A DNA stretch of 64,000 bases. It comes from Rheum nobile. Its lineage: Eukaryota; Streptophyta; Magnoliopsida; Caryophyllales; Polygonaceae. Shown in pieces: positions 10,428-23,350 of this stretch (position 1 is its first letter; every line of letters begins with the position of its first letter). The notes beneath the pieces were generated by a model. That model searched no databases. It saw only the letters and a list, made by a program, of their open reading frames with translations, and was not told where the DNA came from. The position numbers and the translations under genes were made by a program. Where the stretch lies: contig WOAB01000041.1 in NCBI GenBank assembly GCA_027886185.1, positions 3,968,001 to 4,032,000 on the forward strand, written 5' to 3'.

Positions 10428-12260
10428 GTGAAGTTCTATAAATACATTTGTGTGGGATTTTCATTCATATCATTTCTATATACCTAAATTTGTACTAAAA
10501 CATTTAATTTAAGACAAAAAGTGAAACGACTGAGATAATTTTAGTACCATGCAGTTAAATCATCTTGGATGCATTGATAATCATCACCAAGCCATACATT
10601 ACAAAACACTTCGCACCTATTAGATGATCACGACAACTTTGCCTTTCATTGTCTTGTAAAATAAGTACAAAATTTCTTATTAAATTTGAATACAACGCAT
10701 GATAGTAAGAAAGACTACAAAATCAAAGTATTTAGTACAAACAATGCTCACCTTAGTAAACCATTTACAAAGACGAGCATACCTATCAATTGGATCTGCA
10801 TCTGTATAGATGCAACGATAATATCATACAAATTGAGTTCTTTAGTTTAGTAAAAGGTGTTTCATAAAGTCATTAAAATATAGATTTATTTATTTTTACA
10901 TGCTAACAATGTAGTGGTTTTTTTATTTGATATGGAGTAAAATCTTACAACTCAGAGATAAATTAATATTATAAGCCCATGAATCAGTTAACTTATCAGT
11001 TCCCAAATATGCCCTAACTTTAGACTTACCTTGCAACATGCTTCTAATGTTTGATAACATACTTCAAATTTCATGAAATGTAAGAAAAAAAGGATATTTC
11101 ATGAAGATTGTTTACAACATGAAAGATTGAACAGTTCTAGATGACCAATAACATAGTTCGGCAGTAGTAGGTAGTACATGCTATAAACATCATAAGCATA
11201 TCACAATTCAAAAGTGAAAGAACTGAGAGAATTTTCATTCATATCATTTGTATATATAATCCTAAATTTGTAGCAAAATACCTAAGATAGAAGTGAAAGA
11301 ACTCAGATAAATACATTTGTCTGGAATTTTCATCAAGGGTGATTTTATTGCATGCTATGAAGTACATTTCTCTGGGACTTTCATTCATCTAATACCTTCT
11401 GAAGTCCAAAAGCTTGGTTGTCATAGTAGTTTTGGTCATCTTTTTAATATTGAATCCTGCAGTTAAGATGATGTTTTCGTTATACCTTCTCATTTAACAA
11501 TGCAGCAAAATAACAGAAATTAAGAATTATACATAAATAGGTATACAGATAGACATTTAGAAAAATGTAGATAACATATATACTAACCACTAAAAACCCA
11601 AATATGGTATGTGAAGTTGTATAAATACATTTGTGTGGGATTCTCATTCATATCATTTCTATATACCTAAATTTGTACTAAAAGATTTAAGACTAAAATG
11701 AAACAACTGAGATAATTTTAATACCATGCAGTGAAATCATCCTTGATGCATTGATAATCATCACCAAGCCATACATTACCAAACGCTTTGCACCTATTAG
11801 ATGTTCAAAACAACTTTGCCTTTTGTTGTCCTGTAAAATAAGTAGAAAATTTCTGAATAAATTTGAACTAAAAGATTTAAGATTAAAGTGAAACAACTAA
11901 GATAATTTTAATACCATGCAGTGAAATCATCCTGGATGCATTGATAATCATCACCAAGCCATACATTACCAAACACTTTGCACTTATTAGACGTTCAAAA
12001 CAACTTTGCCTTTCGTTGTCCTATAAAATAAGTAGAAAATTTCTGATTAAATTTGAATACAATACAGAATAGTAAGAAAGAATAGAGATCAACGTATTTA
12101 GTACAAACATTGCTCACCTTATTGAACCATTTATAAAAATCAGCATAACTATCAGTTGGATCTGCATCTGTATAGCTGCAATGAAAATCTCATACAAATT
12201 AAGTTCTGTACTTTTGTAAAAGGTGTTTCATAAAGTCATTAAAATACATATTTATTTATC
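10428..12260 (-). repeat. Three tandem copies of an exon-like segment downstream of the Helitron helicase
   Basis: On the minus strand, segments at about 10428-10870, 11605-11860 and 11866-12260 share long stretches. Each carries a block ending in VWLGDDYQCI-DD-TAWY followed by a stop. Two copies keep an upstream exon-like block YTDADP-D-YA...KWF-K ending at AAG/GTGAGC (about 10750-10800 and 12115-12180), with an acceptor TTGCAG or similar in front. In the third copy an acceptor TTTTATAG precedes DNERQSC in another frame, so the true reading frame is uncertain. The pattern looks like the end of a host gene or an unknown Helitron 3' exon that was duplicated. I do not recognise the protein. Confidence 0.45.
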
Positions 12261-12677
12261 ACATATGTACAAATAATGAATGATTATATAAATAGAAAGA
12301 TAGTAAGAGTTGTACATTCATGAAGTTTACAAGAAATGTTTTTTCTTGTATTCCGAAGGTTCAGAAGACAAAGCTTCTGTACCTACTTGAAAGAAAACAA
12401 TAGGACTGATATTGTTGAAGTTCAATGCATTTATTCCTCTATTTTTGACCATATATGTCTTCATCATACACATAATGGAATGGCAAATCCTAAGAACAAT
12501 GCAATAGTTATAAGGATTGTAATCTTCTATTTACATAATATAATGTGAGTTTAAAAGGATTGATAGATATACCTTAAGTGACTCATCTGTAGCCGTAAAA
12601 GAGCGACTATTTTATATTACTTCTGCTTTCGTTAGAACTTCAAAGGATACCACATTTTCAACCATTTGTTTGATGTA
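12261..12677. other. Helitron 3' flank, no gene seen
   Basis: Non-coding AT-rich DNA between the helicase stop and the triplicated segments. No terminal hairpin was identified. Confidence 0.3.
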
Positions 12678-14131
12678 CTATGGGTTTGTAGGCGGCTTTG
12701 TAAATACTTTAAGGGTGTTCCTTTCTTTTACCCTTGAGCAGCCAACATAAAATTGTCCGTGCGAAAAGCATGGTTGTCGTAAATATATCCCAACTTGATC
12801 AAGTGTTTGTCCTTGAGATTTGTTAATTGTCATTGCAAAACACAATTTAATAGGAAATTGTTTGTGCTGAAACTGAAAATGATACTTGGATGATGATGGA
12901 GCTTTAAGGGTAATCCGAGGAATCAAAACTTGTTCATCTTTATAATAGCTGGATGAAATTTCACAAACAATTGTATTGCGATAAATGTTTTTACACACCA
13001 TTCTTGCACCATTACACAAACCAGTCGTTGGATCTAGATTTCGCAATAAAATTACAGGACAATCCTTATTTAGAATTAATTCATGCAGACTCATTCCTAA
13101 AGGACATAGAGTATTTATGAACTCCAGCGGGTATATTTTGCAGTTGTCATCTATTGCAGAATCTATACTTGTATATTTGGTTGAAACTCTTGGAAATCTT
13201 TCAATCAAAGTTGTGTTTATCATATCAACATCTTCATTCGTAGGAGTTAATATGGCTCGGCCACAAAAAACGGAGTTATCTAGTGAAGGTCTTAGCATTT
13301 CTGGGAAAATGTATTGCACCAACAGATCAAAGCATTTTTTATCGATGGTAATGCAGTATAAAATTTCAATTGGTATTTCGATTAAAGCCTTTTCTGTATT
13401 TTGTAGAGATCCATTACCAAGCTGCAATAGATATTCTGAAAAAATAGGATCTTGGCTTGCTCGTATATATTTTGTTACTTTTAATTTTATGAGTTTTGGC
13501 CACAGGTAAGAACTCACCAAGCTTGCACAAGCTGCTTCATGTTGTGTTTTGTGCGGCAATACCGCCAAGACTTGTCTGAAATCTCCACTAAAAACTACCA
13601 CATTTCCTCCAAAAAGATCTTTGTTATCACATAAATCTTGTAAGAGTAAATCCAATGCTTCTATGTTCTCTTTTTTTGCCATAGATGCTTCATCCCATAT
13701 TATAAGAGAAGATTCTCTAAGCAAGTGTGCAAGACTGCTTTGTTTGGAAACATTACAGACTAAAGATCCAGCATCGTCAATGGGTAGCTTGAAACGTGAA
13801 TGCGTTGTTCTTCCAGTAGGTATATTTGATGCCGCAATTCCTGAGGTGGCGGTTGGAAGAACAATCTTTCAAATGGATTGGGTTTTGGCATAAAGTGCAC
13901 AATAGAGAAAGGTTTTTCCTGTTCCACCTGGACCATCAATAAAAAAACACCGGGAGAATTTGATTTAATGTGTTTCTTTATGCATTTGTATGCAGCTCGT
14001 TGTTCTTCGTTAAGTACTTTTGGTGCATTAACATAACATGCAGGAATAGGAGCATTCATTGCATCACTGATATCTTTTGTTATCTTATAACTACGTGTCT
14101 CCAACTTTTGATTTTTTCTCATGGCATCCAA
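12678..14131 (-). pseudogene. Helitron Pif1-type DNA helicase region (broken)
   Basis: Encodes the C-terminal helicase half of a plant RepHel protein. Order on the minus strand: LNEEQRAAY, then the Walker A motif GPGGTGKTF, TATSGIAAS, the Walker B region LIIWDEASM, SGDFRQVLAV, and near the end INKSQGQTL and FYVGCSRV. The upstream frame leaves the Walker A frame at an A7 run on the plus strand (13941-13947; a T7 in the gene), consistent with one extra base, and a TGA at 13871-13869 interrupts the next segment. From 13724 to 12678 the frame is uncut for 348 codons. The helicase unwinds DNA during rolling-circle transposition; this copy is unlikely to make a working enzyme. Confidence 0.85.
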
Positions 14132-14154
14132 ATACTTCTCAATCTCAAGACATG

Positions 14155-16899
14155 TTAGATGTAAAAAAAATCAGTTTCTCCTTTATACTGAAATGCGAAA
14201 TCCTTCGAAATATATTTGTAATGTTGTTCCCACAATGATATTGGATCTATATGTTTACAATGCACAAGCAATGTCGCAAACAATCTACGTAGTGCTGATG
14301 ACATTTGAGATTCCGCTGCTTCTTTCATGCATGAATCAGCATAGTCATCTCGTTCAACCAAATCTACGTAGTGATGTAGCCATCAATTGTTCGAAGGTCT
14401 AAGAATGATTTTGCTGACTTAACGTGTGTGAGAAGAAGTCGAAGGTAATATCGTTCTCCTTCCGCAAGATTAACATACGTCAACCTTCTAACCGCAGCTA
14501 AACACTTTATCTTTGCCCATGACTTATTAGATTTATTCCATACATAGTGCATTGGAAATTCAGAATACATATATGGAGGGTCATTTGGATGATCATTGTT
14601 ATAACTAAAAAATGCCATCAGCATAGTCCTCTGACAATTTTCATTCGCAACCACATTCTGCAAATTCTCAGATTCATGAAATGTGACAAGATGCATGTCT
14701 GGTAAATGGACTTGCAGTGGAATTACAGCAGGAGTCATTTGATATAAGTCAAACCCAAATATTCTCCAAGCAGATTCTCGAGGAGATACCCATCTAGCAG
14801 ATTGAAATGATGTGATTTCATCTCGGATATCAAAATCCATATCAGATATGTTAAAAGAAATTCGATCATGTCCTTTGTATGTATACTTGTAAATGTATTT
14901 GACGGCTTCTACTGTGGAACAAACTTCAACATTTATGTGACAATCAAAATATGCAAGAAGATAGGGATTATAAGGTATAACCTATCGATTATCTAAGTCA
15001 ACACCTTTAATGGAAATAGAATCCCCATTTTCCCTTCTTCTATAAATTGGGTAGGTGTCATTGCCACATGTTGTAAAATCATAATAGTCTTTTGGATAGT
15101 TAAATCTGCGATAACTGCAAAAGCCTTTTTTTCCATGCAAGAAAAACCTGGATCAAGAATTCCACACGGACCATAAAGCATGTGTTTTATAACAAGCCTG
15201 TGCAAATATGGATTTTCAGTGGAAGGTAACTCTGCACATACAAATTGATCAAAAACTTCTGGGCTGAGTATCTTATGTGTAGAGCACAATATTACTAAGA
15301 TATGCTCATGTGGTAAGCCATGCTTCTGAAACTCAATAACTTCAACTCTTGCTTTAACTGGACCAAAAATATTCTCCTCTATTATTAATTTTTTCAACAA
15401 CGTAAGTTTAGATCGAAAAACCCTAGCTACTATGTCAGGTCTATCTTGAGCCTTCTCTCTTGGTTCTAATTTTTCTTTTATCTCTGGCCAGCCTGGACTA
15501 CAAGTAATTGTAACAAATAAATCTGGTTTGCCAAATTTCTGAACAAGAGTCATCGCATTTAGATACATGCACCTCATATCCCTAGGATCACCAATAAATG
15601 AGGGTGACAATATCACACATTGTCCAACACGAGAGGCATTCATAGTACCATCATTTACACTGTCAATAATACCCTGGTACAACTCACTTCTTATTTTTTT
15701 TATTCATACGTAAGTAGTCCAAGCGAGTATTCTCAATTTTCACATACATATCAACTATATATTGAAGAAATATTCTGTCAGAGCGAATCAAGAAATTGTG
15801 TGGCCGTATTTGAAGTTTATACGCATAATATTCCCTACAAGATATTTCATAACCTTCTTTTGGCGCTCTTGACGTGGATACTACCCAAAAAAAAATTCAA
15901 GTTAGTAAGCATCAGAAGAATCTATGAGAATAATTGGTAGAAAGGTAAAATAAAAACTTGTTGATTATTGAAGTAAAATATCAGATGCGTCTTGCACCAA
16001 CATGTTGATATCGGAAAAGTGATATCGTCATTTTTACGTGTACTCTTTTGCTTCACTCTTTTCAAACCGCAATGTCATCCTAATTCTCCTTTTGGAAATA
16101 ATAGAGGATATTGTAATGGATCATAGCAGCCATAGTAGTGTAAAATTTCGTGGGGTTCATTTGATTTGCCATAAACTATAATATGGGGACTGTGTATCTG
16201 ATCAGAGTTTACATCTTCAACAAATATTGCAGCTACTTCATTGCATGTTGGAGCATTATAAACTCGTTGATCTAATACTGGATTATGAGAAATCACAATT
16301 CTCGAATTTTCTGTTATACAAAAATCTCGTAGGGATCAGAAGAAATATGCATATGGATTTTGATTCATTACTGTCATGAGAATTGATATGATATATGCAT
16401 TTAGGTTTTTAAGCAGTTGAACCCTTGTGTCGATTTCAGAAGCACCATCATAGAAATACATCTGGAGATAATTCGGATTATCTCCAGTAGGTAACACATC
16501 AGAAATGAAGTGATAGATTTGTCATTTTAGCACCAAAGTGTATATACCATTCTTTGACTCTTTCTTAAACTTTCCACCAATTGAAGTATAAGCAAATAAA
16601 TTGTTATATACTCTAGCATATTTTCTAAATTCTATCCCATGATCATCATCCTTTATAAATAAATCAACAAGCTCTTGTGGAGTTTCATTTGTAGCAAGCC
16701 AAATTTTCCCACTAGAACAACAAAATGTTGGAAATTCATATGCAAATTTCACTGCATTGCATGTTGTTGAACTCGGCAACACAATTGTTGTTGTTGGCAC
16801 GTGTTCCATACCAAGTGCTGTAAAGACTGGTTCATTTTCTATGTGGCTCCTTCGTCTTTTTCTGCTTGTTGACGCTACTGATGTAGAATTGCTCACCAT
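14155..16899 (-). pseudogene. Helitron Rep (HUH endonuclease) and N-terminal region (broken)
   Basis: Starts at the ATG at 16899 (MVSNSTSVAST..., a basic RKRRR patch, then FCCSSGKIWLA and FRKYARVYNN, typical of the Helitron N-terminal domain). Further on come HNPVLDQRVYN, REYYAYKLQIR, DMRCMYLNAM, and the HUH motif HGLPHEHIL near 15300-15320. The Tyr region HINVEVC and KYIYKYTYKG lies at about 14865-14945, as expected for the two-tyrosine nickase. Lesions: TGA at 16338-16336, TGA at 16077-16075 where a Trp is usual (GELGW), and TAG at 14984-14982, also a probable Trp codon. Coding probably began after a 5' UTR intron, because TTTTATATGTAG/G lies just upstream near 16960. Function lost. Confidence 0.85.
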
Positions 16900-16959
16900 T
16901 TTTTCATGTGGTGTGAAATGAGAATCTTCCTAATAGGATGTGTCCCTACATATAAAAAT

Positions 16960-18955
16960 AAAGCATATATTATTTGTAGTTTGCTCACGTGAAGAAAAAA
17001 ATTGTATGGCATCCATCATGCAATCTAACAAAAGTATAACATAATATTGTATATTCATCAACATGCAACCTACAACATATGACAAACACAATAAATGACA
17101 TCAAGCGACACAAAAAAAAAACCCATTGATCTGGAATTTATATCAATCACATCTTATTTGAACAGATAAGAAAAAAGCAAGCACAAATTTTGGAGGAATT
17201 GACATGTTAATGTAATGCCTTTATTCAATCTTTTACACTAATATATTGCGTAACAATATACACCATCAAATTAGACTACAACGAAATAGCACCATAAATA
17301 CATCATGTACTAAACAACTAACTAAAATTCCTCCACCCAAAGGCAGATCTCCGCCGCTCTTCAGATCACCGTAATAAGATCGAAATCAAATAAACATATT
17401 AAAACTGTGGGTAATTTAAATTGAAATAAAAATTTAAAGCACATTCTACATAAATTTGCTAATAAAGAACATAGAAACCAGATTCTGCCTGTGTATGAGT
17501 AAGAGCATAGGCATGAAGCGAATTAGCATTCAAATGTAAACTACTGACATTATAAAATAATGAAAAGATTTGCAAAACTCACAATCTTCATTTCAAAAAG
17601 AATTACCTTCAAATGTGTTGCAGCTAACAACACTATATTGCACACCATCTAGAAAAAGACATTCGCAACCTCTCCTATGTATGCGGCTTACATAATAAAC
17701 ATACAAATAGTTAGTAGTGGTTTGCCTACCATACTATATAAGATTATAAGAAAGTCATCCATCAGACAAAATTGCAACAATCAAACGACATGAATGGTCA
17801 AAGATTCGATGCAAACAAACCAGAAAAAGAAGATTGAGAAGGCCCAGTATCAACACATTAAATTGACTAAAGTCGGCACCATGAAGATTGAACTGATACT
17901 TATACATTATTAAGATTCAAGAGAACACAAATTCATCGATCATGCAGATCACATCACCTGACATTGTGTGACTTTTTGCAATCGGAGAATTTTGGGAATC
18001 GATCTCCATAGTAGGAGGTTGTCCCCACCATAGGTCCTATCGTAGCACCTTCAACGACTACACAGGCTCGTATCAGCTCCTGACCTTATCCGAAACTTAT
18101 AAAGCCAATAATAAGGCCCCAACAGTTGTCAATGCACCTGACATTGTAATAGACAAACTCCACGTAGTCAAATTAGAAGGAAGTCATCCATTAGACAAAA
18201 TTGCAACAATCAAAGGACATGAATAGTGAAAGATCCAATGCGAACAAACCAGAAAAAGAAGATTGACCATTAAAAAAACACATATTTAGTACATCAGGAG
18301 CACAAGTATCGCAAATTAGTCAAAAACTCGATATCCTATCAATGAATTTGAAAAATCCTACACATACAAAACGACAAAGAAATAAAATCAACAAGGTATA
18401 AATGACTTATTCGAAACTTTAAATGACCTACTGAGAAGTTATTAGAATTAGAGCAGTCCAACAAAAGGAAACTCAACATTTAACACAACCAAAGAAGGAA
18501 GACACTTATTAACACTAACCACCATAATAACATATCACAATGCTGAGACCATTGAAAAATAGACTACATATTTAGTATAGCCAAAGCACAAGTATCACAA
18601 ATCAGTCAAAGACTCAATATTTTATCAATGAATAGAAAAATCTCAAGCAACATATTTAGCTTAATCATGTCCTAAGATGTACGAACCTTTATACAAGATT
18701 GTTTAGACTTAATGGAAGTCCATACTTACCAGCAACAAGGGAAAAACTCATCACAGTAAAGAACTCCCAGTAGCTCATTTACCTACCCAGTAGCTCATTT
18801 ACCTACCCAGTTATTCAACCACTACGAAATAAAAGAATAAGACGACAATAAGTCCAATTAGTGTGAGAAATGCAAAGATAGTGATTTAAAATGCACACAT
18901 AATAATGATCTTTGAAGACCTCTACATACATCGACTATGCTTAAGATGTTATTCA
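16960..18955. other. Helitron leader/intron sequence with a direct repeat
   Basis: No coding frame was recognised. A block with AAGTCATCCAT-AGACAAAA, TTGCAACAATCAAA-GACATG and AACCAGAAAAAGAAGATTGA occurs at about 17751-17850 and 18181-18265. A short tandem of CCCAGTAGCTCATTTACCTA is at about 18765-18810. Confidence 0.4.
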
Positions 18956-18963
18956 GCACAGGC

Positions 18964-20524
18964 TAGAGTTGTCCAATCCTGAACCGAAATCGGTGAACCG
19001 GACCGGAACCGGACCGGGTCAAACCCTGAACCGGAACCGGACCGGCGGTTCAAGGTCCCGACCGGTTCAGGTTCTGGTTCAAGGCATAGTTGAACCGTCG
19101 AAATGGCGGTTCCACCGAAGGTTCAACCAGCGGTTCAGGCGAAATATAAATATTTTTAAAAAAGAAATATCCATTACAATTACCCTAAAATCCAAAACTC
19201 CCCTAAACCCTAAAGTCCTACATCCTACTAATCCTACTAATCCCTTTAAATCTTAAAAAAGATATAAAAATCATAAACACATTAAAAAACGTTCAAAAAA
19301 TTACATATTAAAAAAACATAAACCATAAACCGTACTCTACAAAGTAACAAAACCTTAAAATACAAACCCTTAACCCTAAAACTATGTCTAATGTCTATAA
19401 ACTCTCATCTAAATCATATAATGTTACATAATTACATTACCCTTTAAATCTAAAAAAAGCTACGAAAATTATAAACACATTAAAAAGCATTTAAATAATT
19501 AAATATAAAAATCCTAACCATATAGTTATACAAAACCTTAAAATACAAACCCTTAACCCTAAAACTATAAACCCTAACCTAAATTATATAATGTTACATT
19601 ACCCTTTAAATCTTAAAAAAGCTACAAAATTCATAAACACATTAAAAAATGTTCAAATAATTAAATATAAAAAAACTAACCATAACCCATAAACTATACA
19701 AAACCTTAAAACACAAACCCTTAACCCTAAACTATACACCCTAACCTAGAGTCCTAAATCCTTCATTACCATTTAAATCTTAAAAAAGCTACAAAAAACA
19801 TAAACACATTAAAAATGTTCAAATAATTAAATTTAAAATAAAACCTAACCATAAACAATACAAACCCTTAACCCTAAACTATAAACCCTAACCTAGAGTC
19901 TTAAATCCTACATTACCCTTTAAATCTTACAAAAGCTACAAAAAACATAAACACATTAAAAACGTTCAAATAATTAAATTTAAAATAAAACCTAACCATA
20001 AACCATAAATAATACAAAACCTTAAAATACAAACCCTTAACCCTAAACTATAAACCCTAACCTTGAGTCATAAATCCTACATTACCCTTTAAATGATTAA
20101 ATCTTAAAAAATCTACAAAAATCATAAATACACTAAAAAACATCAAAATAATTAAATATAAAAAAACATAACCATAAACTATACAAAACCTTAACATACA
20201 AACCCTTAACCCTAAACTATAAACCCTAACCTAAATCATATAATGTTACAATACCCTTTAAAATTAAAAAAATTTAATCGGGTTCTGAACCGGAATCGGA
20301 ATCGGGTTTCGAACCGGCGGGAACCTGATTTCCTTTTTAATTTTTTTTTTTAAAAAATGTTTTTATTTTTTATTTTTTTATTTTTTTTGAACCGGGTTCT
20401 GAACCGGCGGGAAACCAGCCGAACTTGAACCGGAACCGGACTGCCGGTTCCGGGGGGTAGCCGGTTCCGGTTTAAGGTTCCCTTGAACCTTGAACCGGCG
20501 GTTCATGAACCGTGGCCACCTCTA
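18964..20524. mobile_element. Non-autonomous hAT element, 1561 bp
   Basis: The ends TAGAGTTGTCCA and, reversed, TAGAGGTGGCCA are typical hAT inverted repeats. They are flanked by GCACAGGC (18956-18963) and GCACATGC (20525-20532), an 8-bp target duplication with one mismatch. Both subterminal regions are rich in the motif GAACCGG and its complement CCGGTTC, probable transposase binding sites. The interior has no transposase and is a tandem array. It is nested in the Helitron leader. Confidence 0.8.
19160..20275. repeat. About 150-bp tandem array with telomere-like words, inside the hAT element
   Basis: Seven or so copies of a unit that runs AAACCTTAAAATACAAACCC, TTAACCCTAAACTATAAACC, CTAACCTAGAGTC, ACATTACCCTTTAAATC, AAAAAAGCTACAAAA, CATAAACACATTAAAAA, GTTCAAATAATTAAAT. 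The CCCTAA words resemble plant telomere repeats but sit in a longer degenerate unit, so this is not a telomere. Confidence 0.7.
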
Positions 20525-20559
20525 GCACATGCTCTATCAAATGTTATTCAGCTCTTCCA

Positions 20560-21960
20560 CCACCGGTCTTGCAATCATTGAGAATTCAAAAACAATATAC
20601 ATATAATTTATACAACACAAGCAATCAAAATATAGATGAAACACAACCAAAATTAATATCGGCAAGCAGAATATACACAAAATACAACCATAATTGCAAG
20701 CAGAATATACACATTAGTATATAGCACAAGTAATTCTTTTGCCTCTCCAGAATTCAAAAATAGTATACATATAATTTATACAATACGACAAATCAGAATA
20801 TACATGAAACACAACCAAAATAAAATACATTCATAATTGCAAGCAGAATATACACAAAATGCAACCATAATTACATAAAGTTGTAATCAAACCGTAATTC
20901 TTTTGCCTCTGCAGAATTCAAAAACAATATACATATAATTTATACAATACCGGCAACGAGAATATGAAACACAACCAAAAAAAAATACAACCATAACTGC
21001 AAGCATAATATGCACAAAATACAACCATAATTACATGAAGTTGTAATCAAACCGTAATTCTTTTGCCCCTGCAGAATTCAAAAACAATATACGCCTCTGC
21101 AGAATTCAAAAACAATATACATATTTATCCACACAATACATAGAGCTGTAATCAAACCGTAATTCTTTTGTCTCTACAGAATTCAAAAACAATATACATA
21201 TAATTTATACAATACCAGCAACCAGAATATACATGAAACACAACCTATAATTTATACAATACTGGCAACCAGAATATACATGAAACACAACCAAAACAGA
21301 ATACAACCATAAAACAATATACGCCTCTGCAGAATTCAAAAACAATATACATATAATTTATACAATAAGAGCAACCAGAATATACATGAAACACAACCAA
21401 AACAAAATACAACCATAATTGCAAGCAAAATATACAAAAAATACAACCATAATTACATAAAGATATAATTAAACCGTAATTCTTTTGCCTCTGCAGAATT
21501 CAAAAACAATATACATATAATTTATACAATACCAGCAATCAGAATATATATGAAACACAACCTATAATTTATACAACATTGGCAACCAGAATATACATGA
21601 AACACTACTAAAACAGAATACAACCATAATTGCAAGCAAAATATACACAAAATACAGCCATAATTACATGAAGTTGTAATCAAACCGTAACTCTTTTGCC
21701 TCTGCAGAATTCAAAAATAATATACGTCTCTGCAGAATTCATAAACAATATGCATAATTTATACAATACCATCAACCAGAAGATACACAAAACACAACCA
21801 AAACAAAATACGACCATAATTGCAAGCAGAATATACACAGTATACATGAAACACAACCAAAATTAATATCAGCAAACACAATATACACAAAATAGAACCA
21901 TAATTACACAAAGTTGTAATCAAATCGTAATTCTTTTGCCTCTGCACTACTCCACCAAAC
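20560..21960. repeat. Tandem array of a roughly 150-bp unit in the Helitron leader
   Basis: Repeating order: GCCTCTGCAGAATTCAAAAA, CAATATACATATAATTTATA, CAAT-C--GCAACCAGAATAT, ACATGAAACACAACCAAAA, ATACAACCATAATTGCAAGC, AAAATACAACCATAATTACA, AAGTTGTAATCAAACCGTAA, TTCTTTT. At least seven copies with internal deletions. No reading frame is preserved across units. Confidence 0.7.
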
Positions 21961-22199
21961 TAAATAGAGGAAAAACCCAAACACAGACCGAAGGACCAAC
22001 CCAAAAAAACATATGAAACAAGCATCGTTTCTGAATGCCAGGGCCAAAAATTGACACCACAACTATAAACCTAGATCAACAATTTAATATGCGACCCAAT
22101 ATATACATAGAAACATGTAACTCACAATCACCAAAAAATACAAACCAACAACACAATGCACAAACAGTCTAGTTATAATTATTACAATCGAAGACAGAG

Positions 22200-23290
22200 A
22201 CAAACTTAAGAAATACCTGTATAATGACTGCGACGGCACAAGACAAACACAAGAAATCTAAGATAAGAAACGTGGAAACAAAGAGAATCTCATATCAGAT
22301 AGCGGAAAAATACAAAACAACAACAAAATGCACAAACAATCTAGTAATCCGAGACAAAGACAAACTTAAGAAATACATGTATAATGACCGCGACGACAAA
22401 ATTACCGCGAAAACACAAGACAAACACAAAAAGCCTAAGATGAGAACTGTGGAAACAAAAGGAATCCCACATAAAAGGCGGGAAAAAAACAAAATCGGAA
22501 ATTAGGGTTAGTAGGCGATGACACAATTACCGCAACAACACACGACAAACACAAAAAGCCTAAGATGAGAAATGTGGAAACAAAAGGAATCCCACATAAA
22601 AGGCGGAAAAAAAAATCGGAAATTAGGGTTAGTAGGAAAAAGACGATAGAAATGAACGAAGATCAGAAACCAACTTCACAGATGAAGATGGACAAACAGA
22701 GAAACCAAATTCATAGACGAAAATGGCGAAAGAGGAATTCGCAGATAGAGATGAACAAGATGGAAAATTCGAGAATGAAAGCAGAGGAAAAAGATGATAG
22801 AGATGAACGAAGATCAGAAACCAACTTCACAGATGGAGATGCCCAAACAGATAAACCAAATTCACAAACGAAGATGGAAAAACAACAATTCATAGATAAA
22901 GATGAACAAAATAGAAAATTCAAGAATGGAAGCAGAGGAAGAAGATGATAGAGACGAACGAAGATCAAAAACCAACCTCGCAGATAGAGATGCCCAAACA
23001 AGGAAACCAAATTCACAAACGAAGATGGAGAAAGAGAAATTCGCAGATAGAGATGAACAAGATAGAATATTCGAGAATGGAAACAAGAGAGTGTCGAGAG
23101 AGGACAACCGGAAAGAGACGGAGAGTAGGCAAGAGAGAGGCAGAGAAGAACGACACGGAAGCAGCAAGCGTAAACCCTAGGCAAGAGAGAGGCAGAGAAG
23201 AATGACACGGAAGCAGCAAGCGTAAACCCTAACCTCCACATCCAACTAAAGGACCCAAAAGCCCAGCCCAATAGAAGCACGCGGCCTACA
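22200..23290 (-). repeat. Helitron 5' leader with repeated blocks
   Basis: Two or three copies of ATACCTGTATAATGACTGCG or ATACATGTATAATGACCGCG with AAACACAAGACAAACACAA are at 22200-22560. A block ATAGAGATGAACGAAGATCA, AAACCAACTTCACAGATG repeats three to four times at 22640-23080, and GGCAAGAGAGAGGCAGAGAA with AAGCGTAAACCCTA is doubled at 23125-23232. Apparent open frames on both strands here are by-products of the repeats. Confidence 0.55.
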
Positions 23291-23350
23291 CGTGATACGG
23301 GCTATTGTTCATTTCCGCGAGCTAGACTTTTAGAGTAAGTAAGATATAGA

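Larger units (their letters stand above)
12678..23350 (-). mobile_element. Large degenerate Helitron (minimum extent)
   Basis: The RepHel remnants define the element. A candidate 5' end lies at 23350: reading the minus strand, A/TCTATATCTTACTTAC followed by TCTAAAAGTC resembles plant Helitron starts (TCTATA...TWAAAG) with the required preceding A. Between it and the Rep start at 16899 is a leader with tandem repeats, a likely 5' UTR intron (donor candidate CAG/GTATTTC near 22217, acceptor near 16960) and a nested hAT element. The 3' end (CTRR with hairpin) was not found, so the lower boundary is only the helicase stop; the triplicated segments down to about 10.4 kb may also belong. The element is probably inactive. 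Confidence 0.6.

Noticed and set aside
12985..13509. Plus-strand frame of 174 codons
   Set aside because: Shadow of the Pif1 helicase frame on the minus strand, which has clear motifs.
22224..23280. Several overlapping frames of 60-190 codons on both strands
   Set aside because: They come from tandem repeats with a multiple-of-three or stop-poor unit in the Helitron leader; no domain is present.
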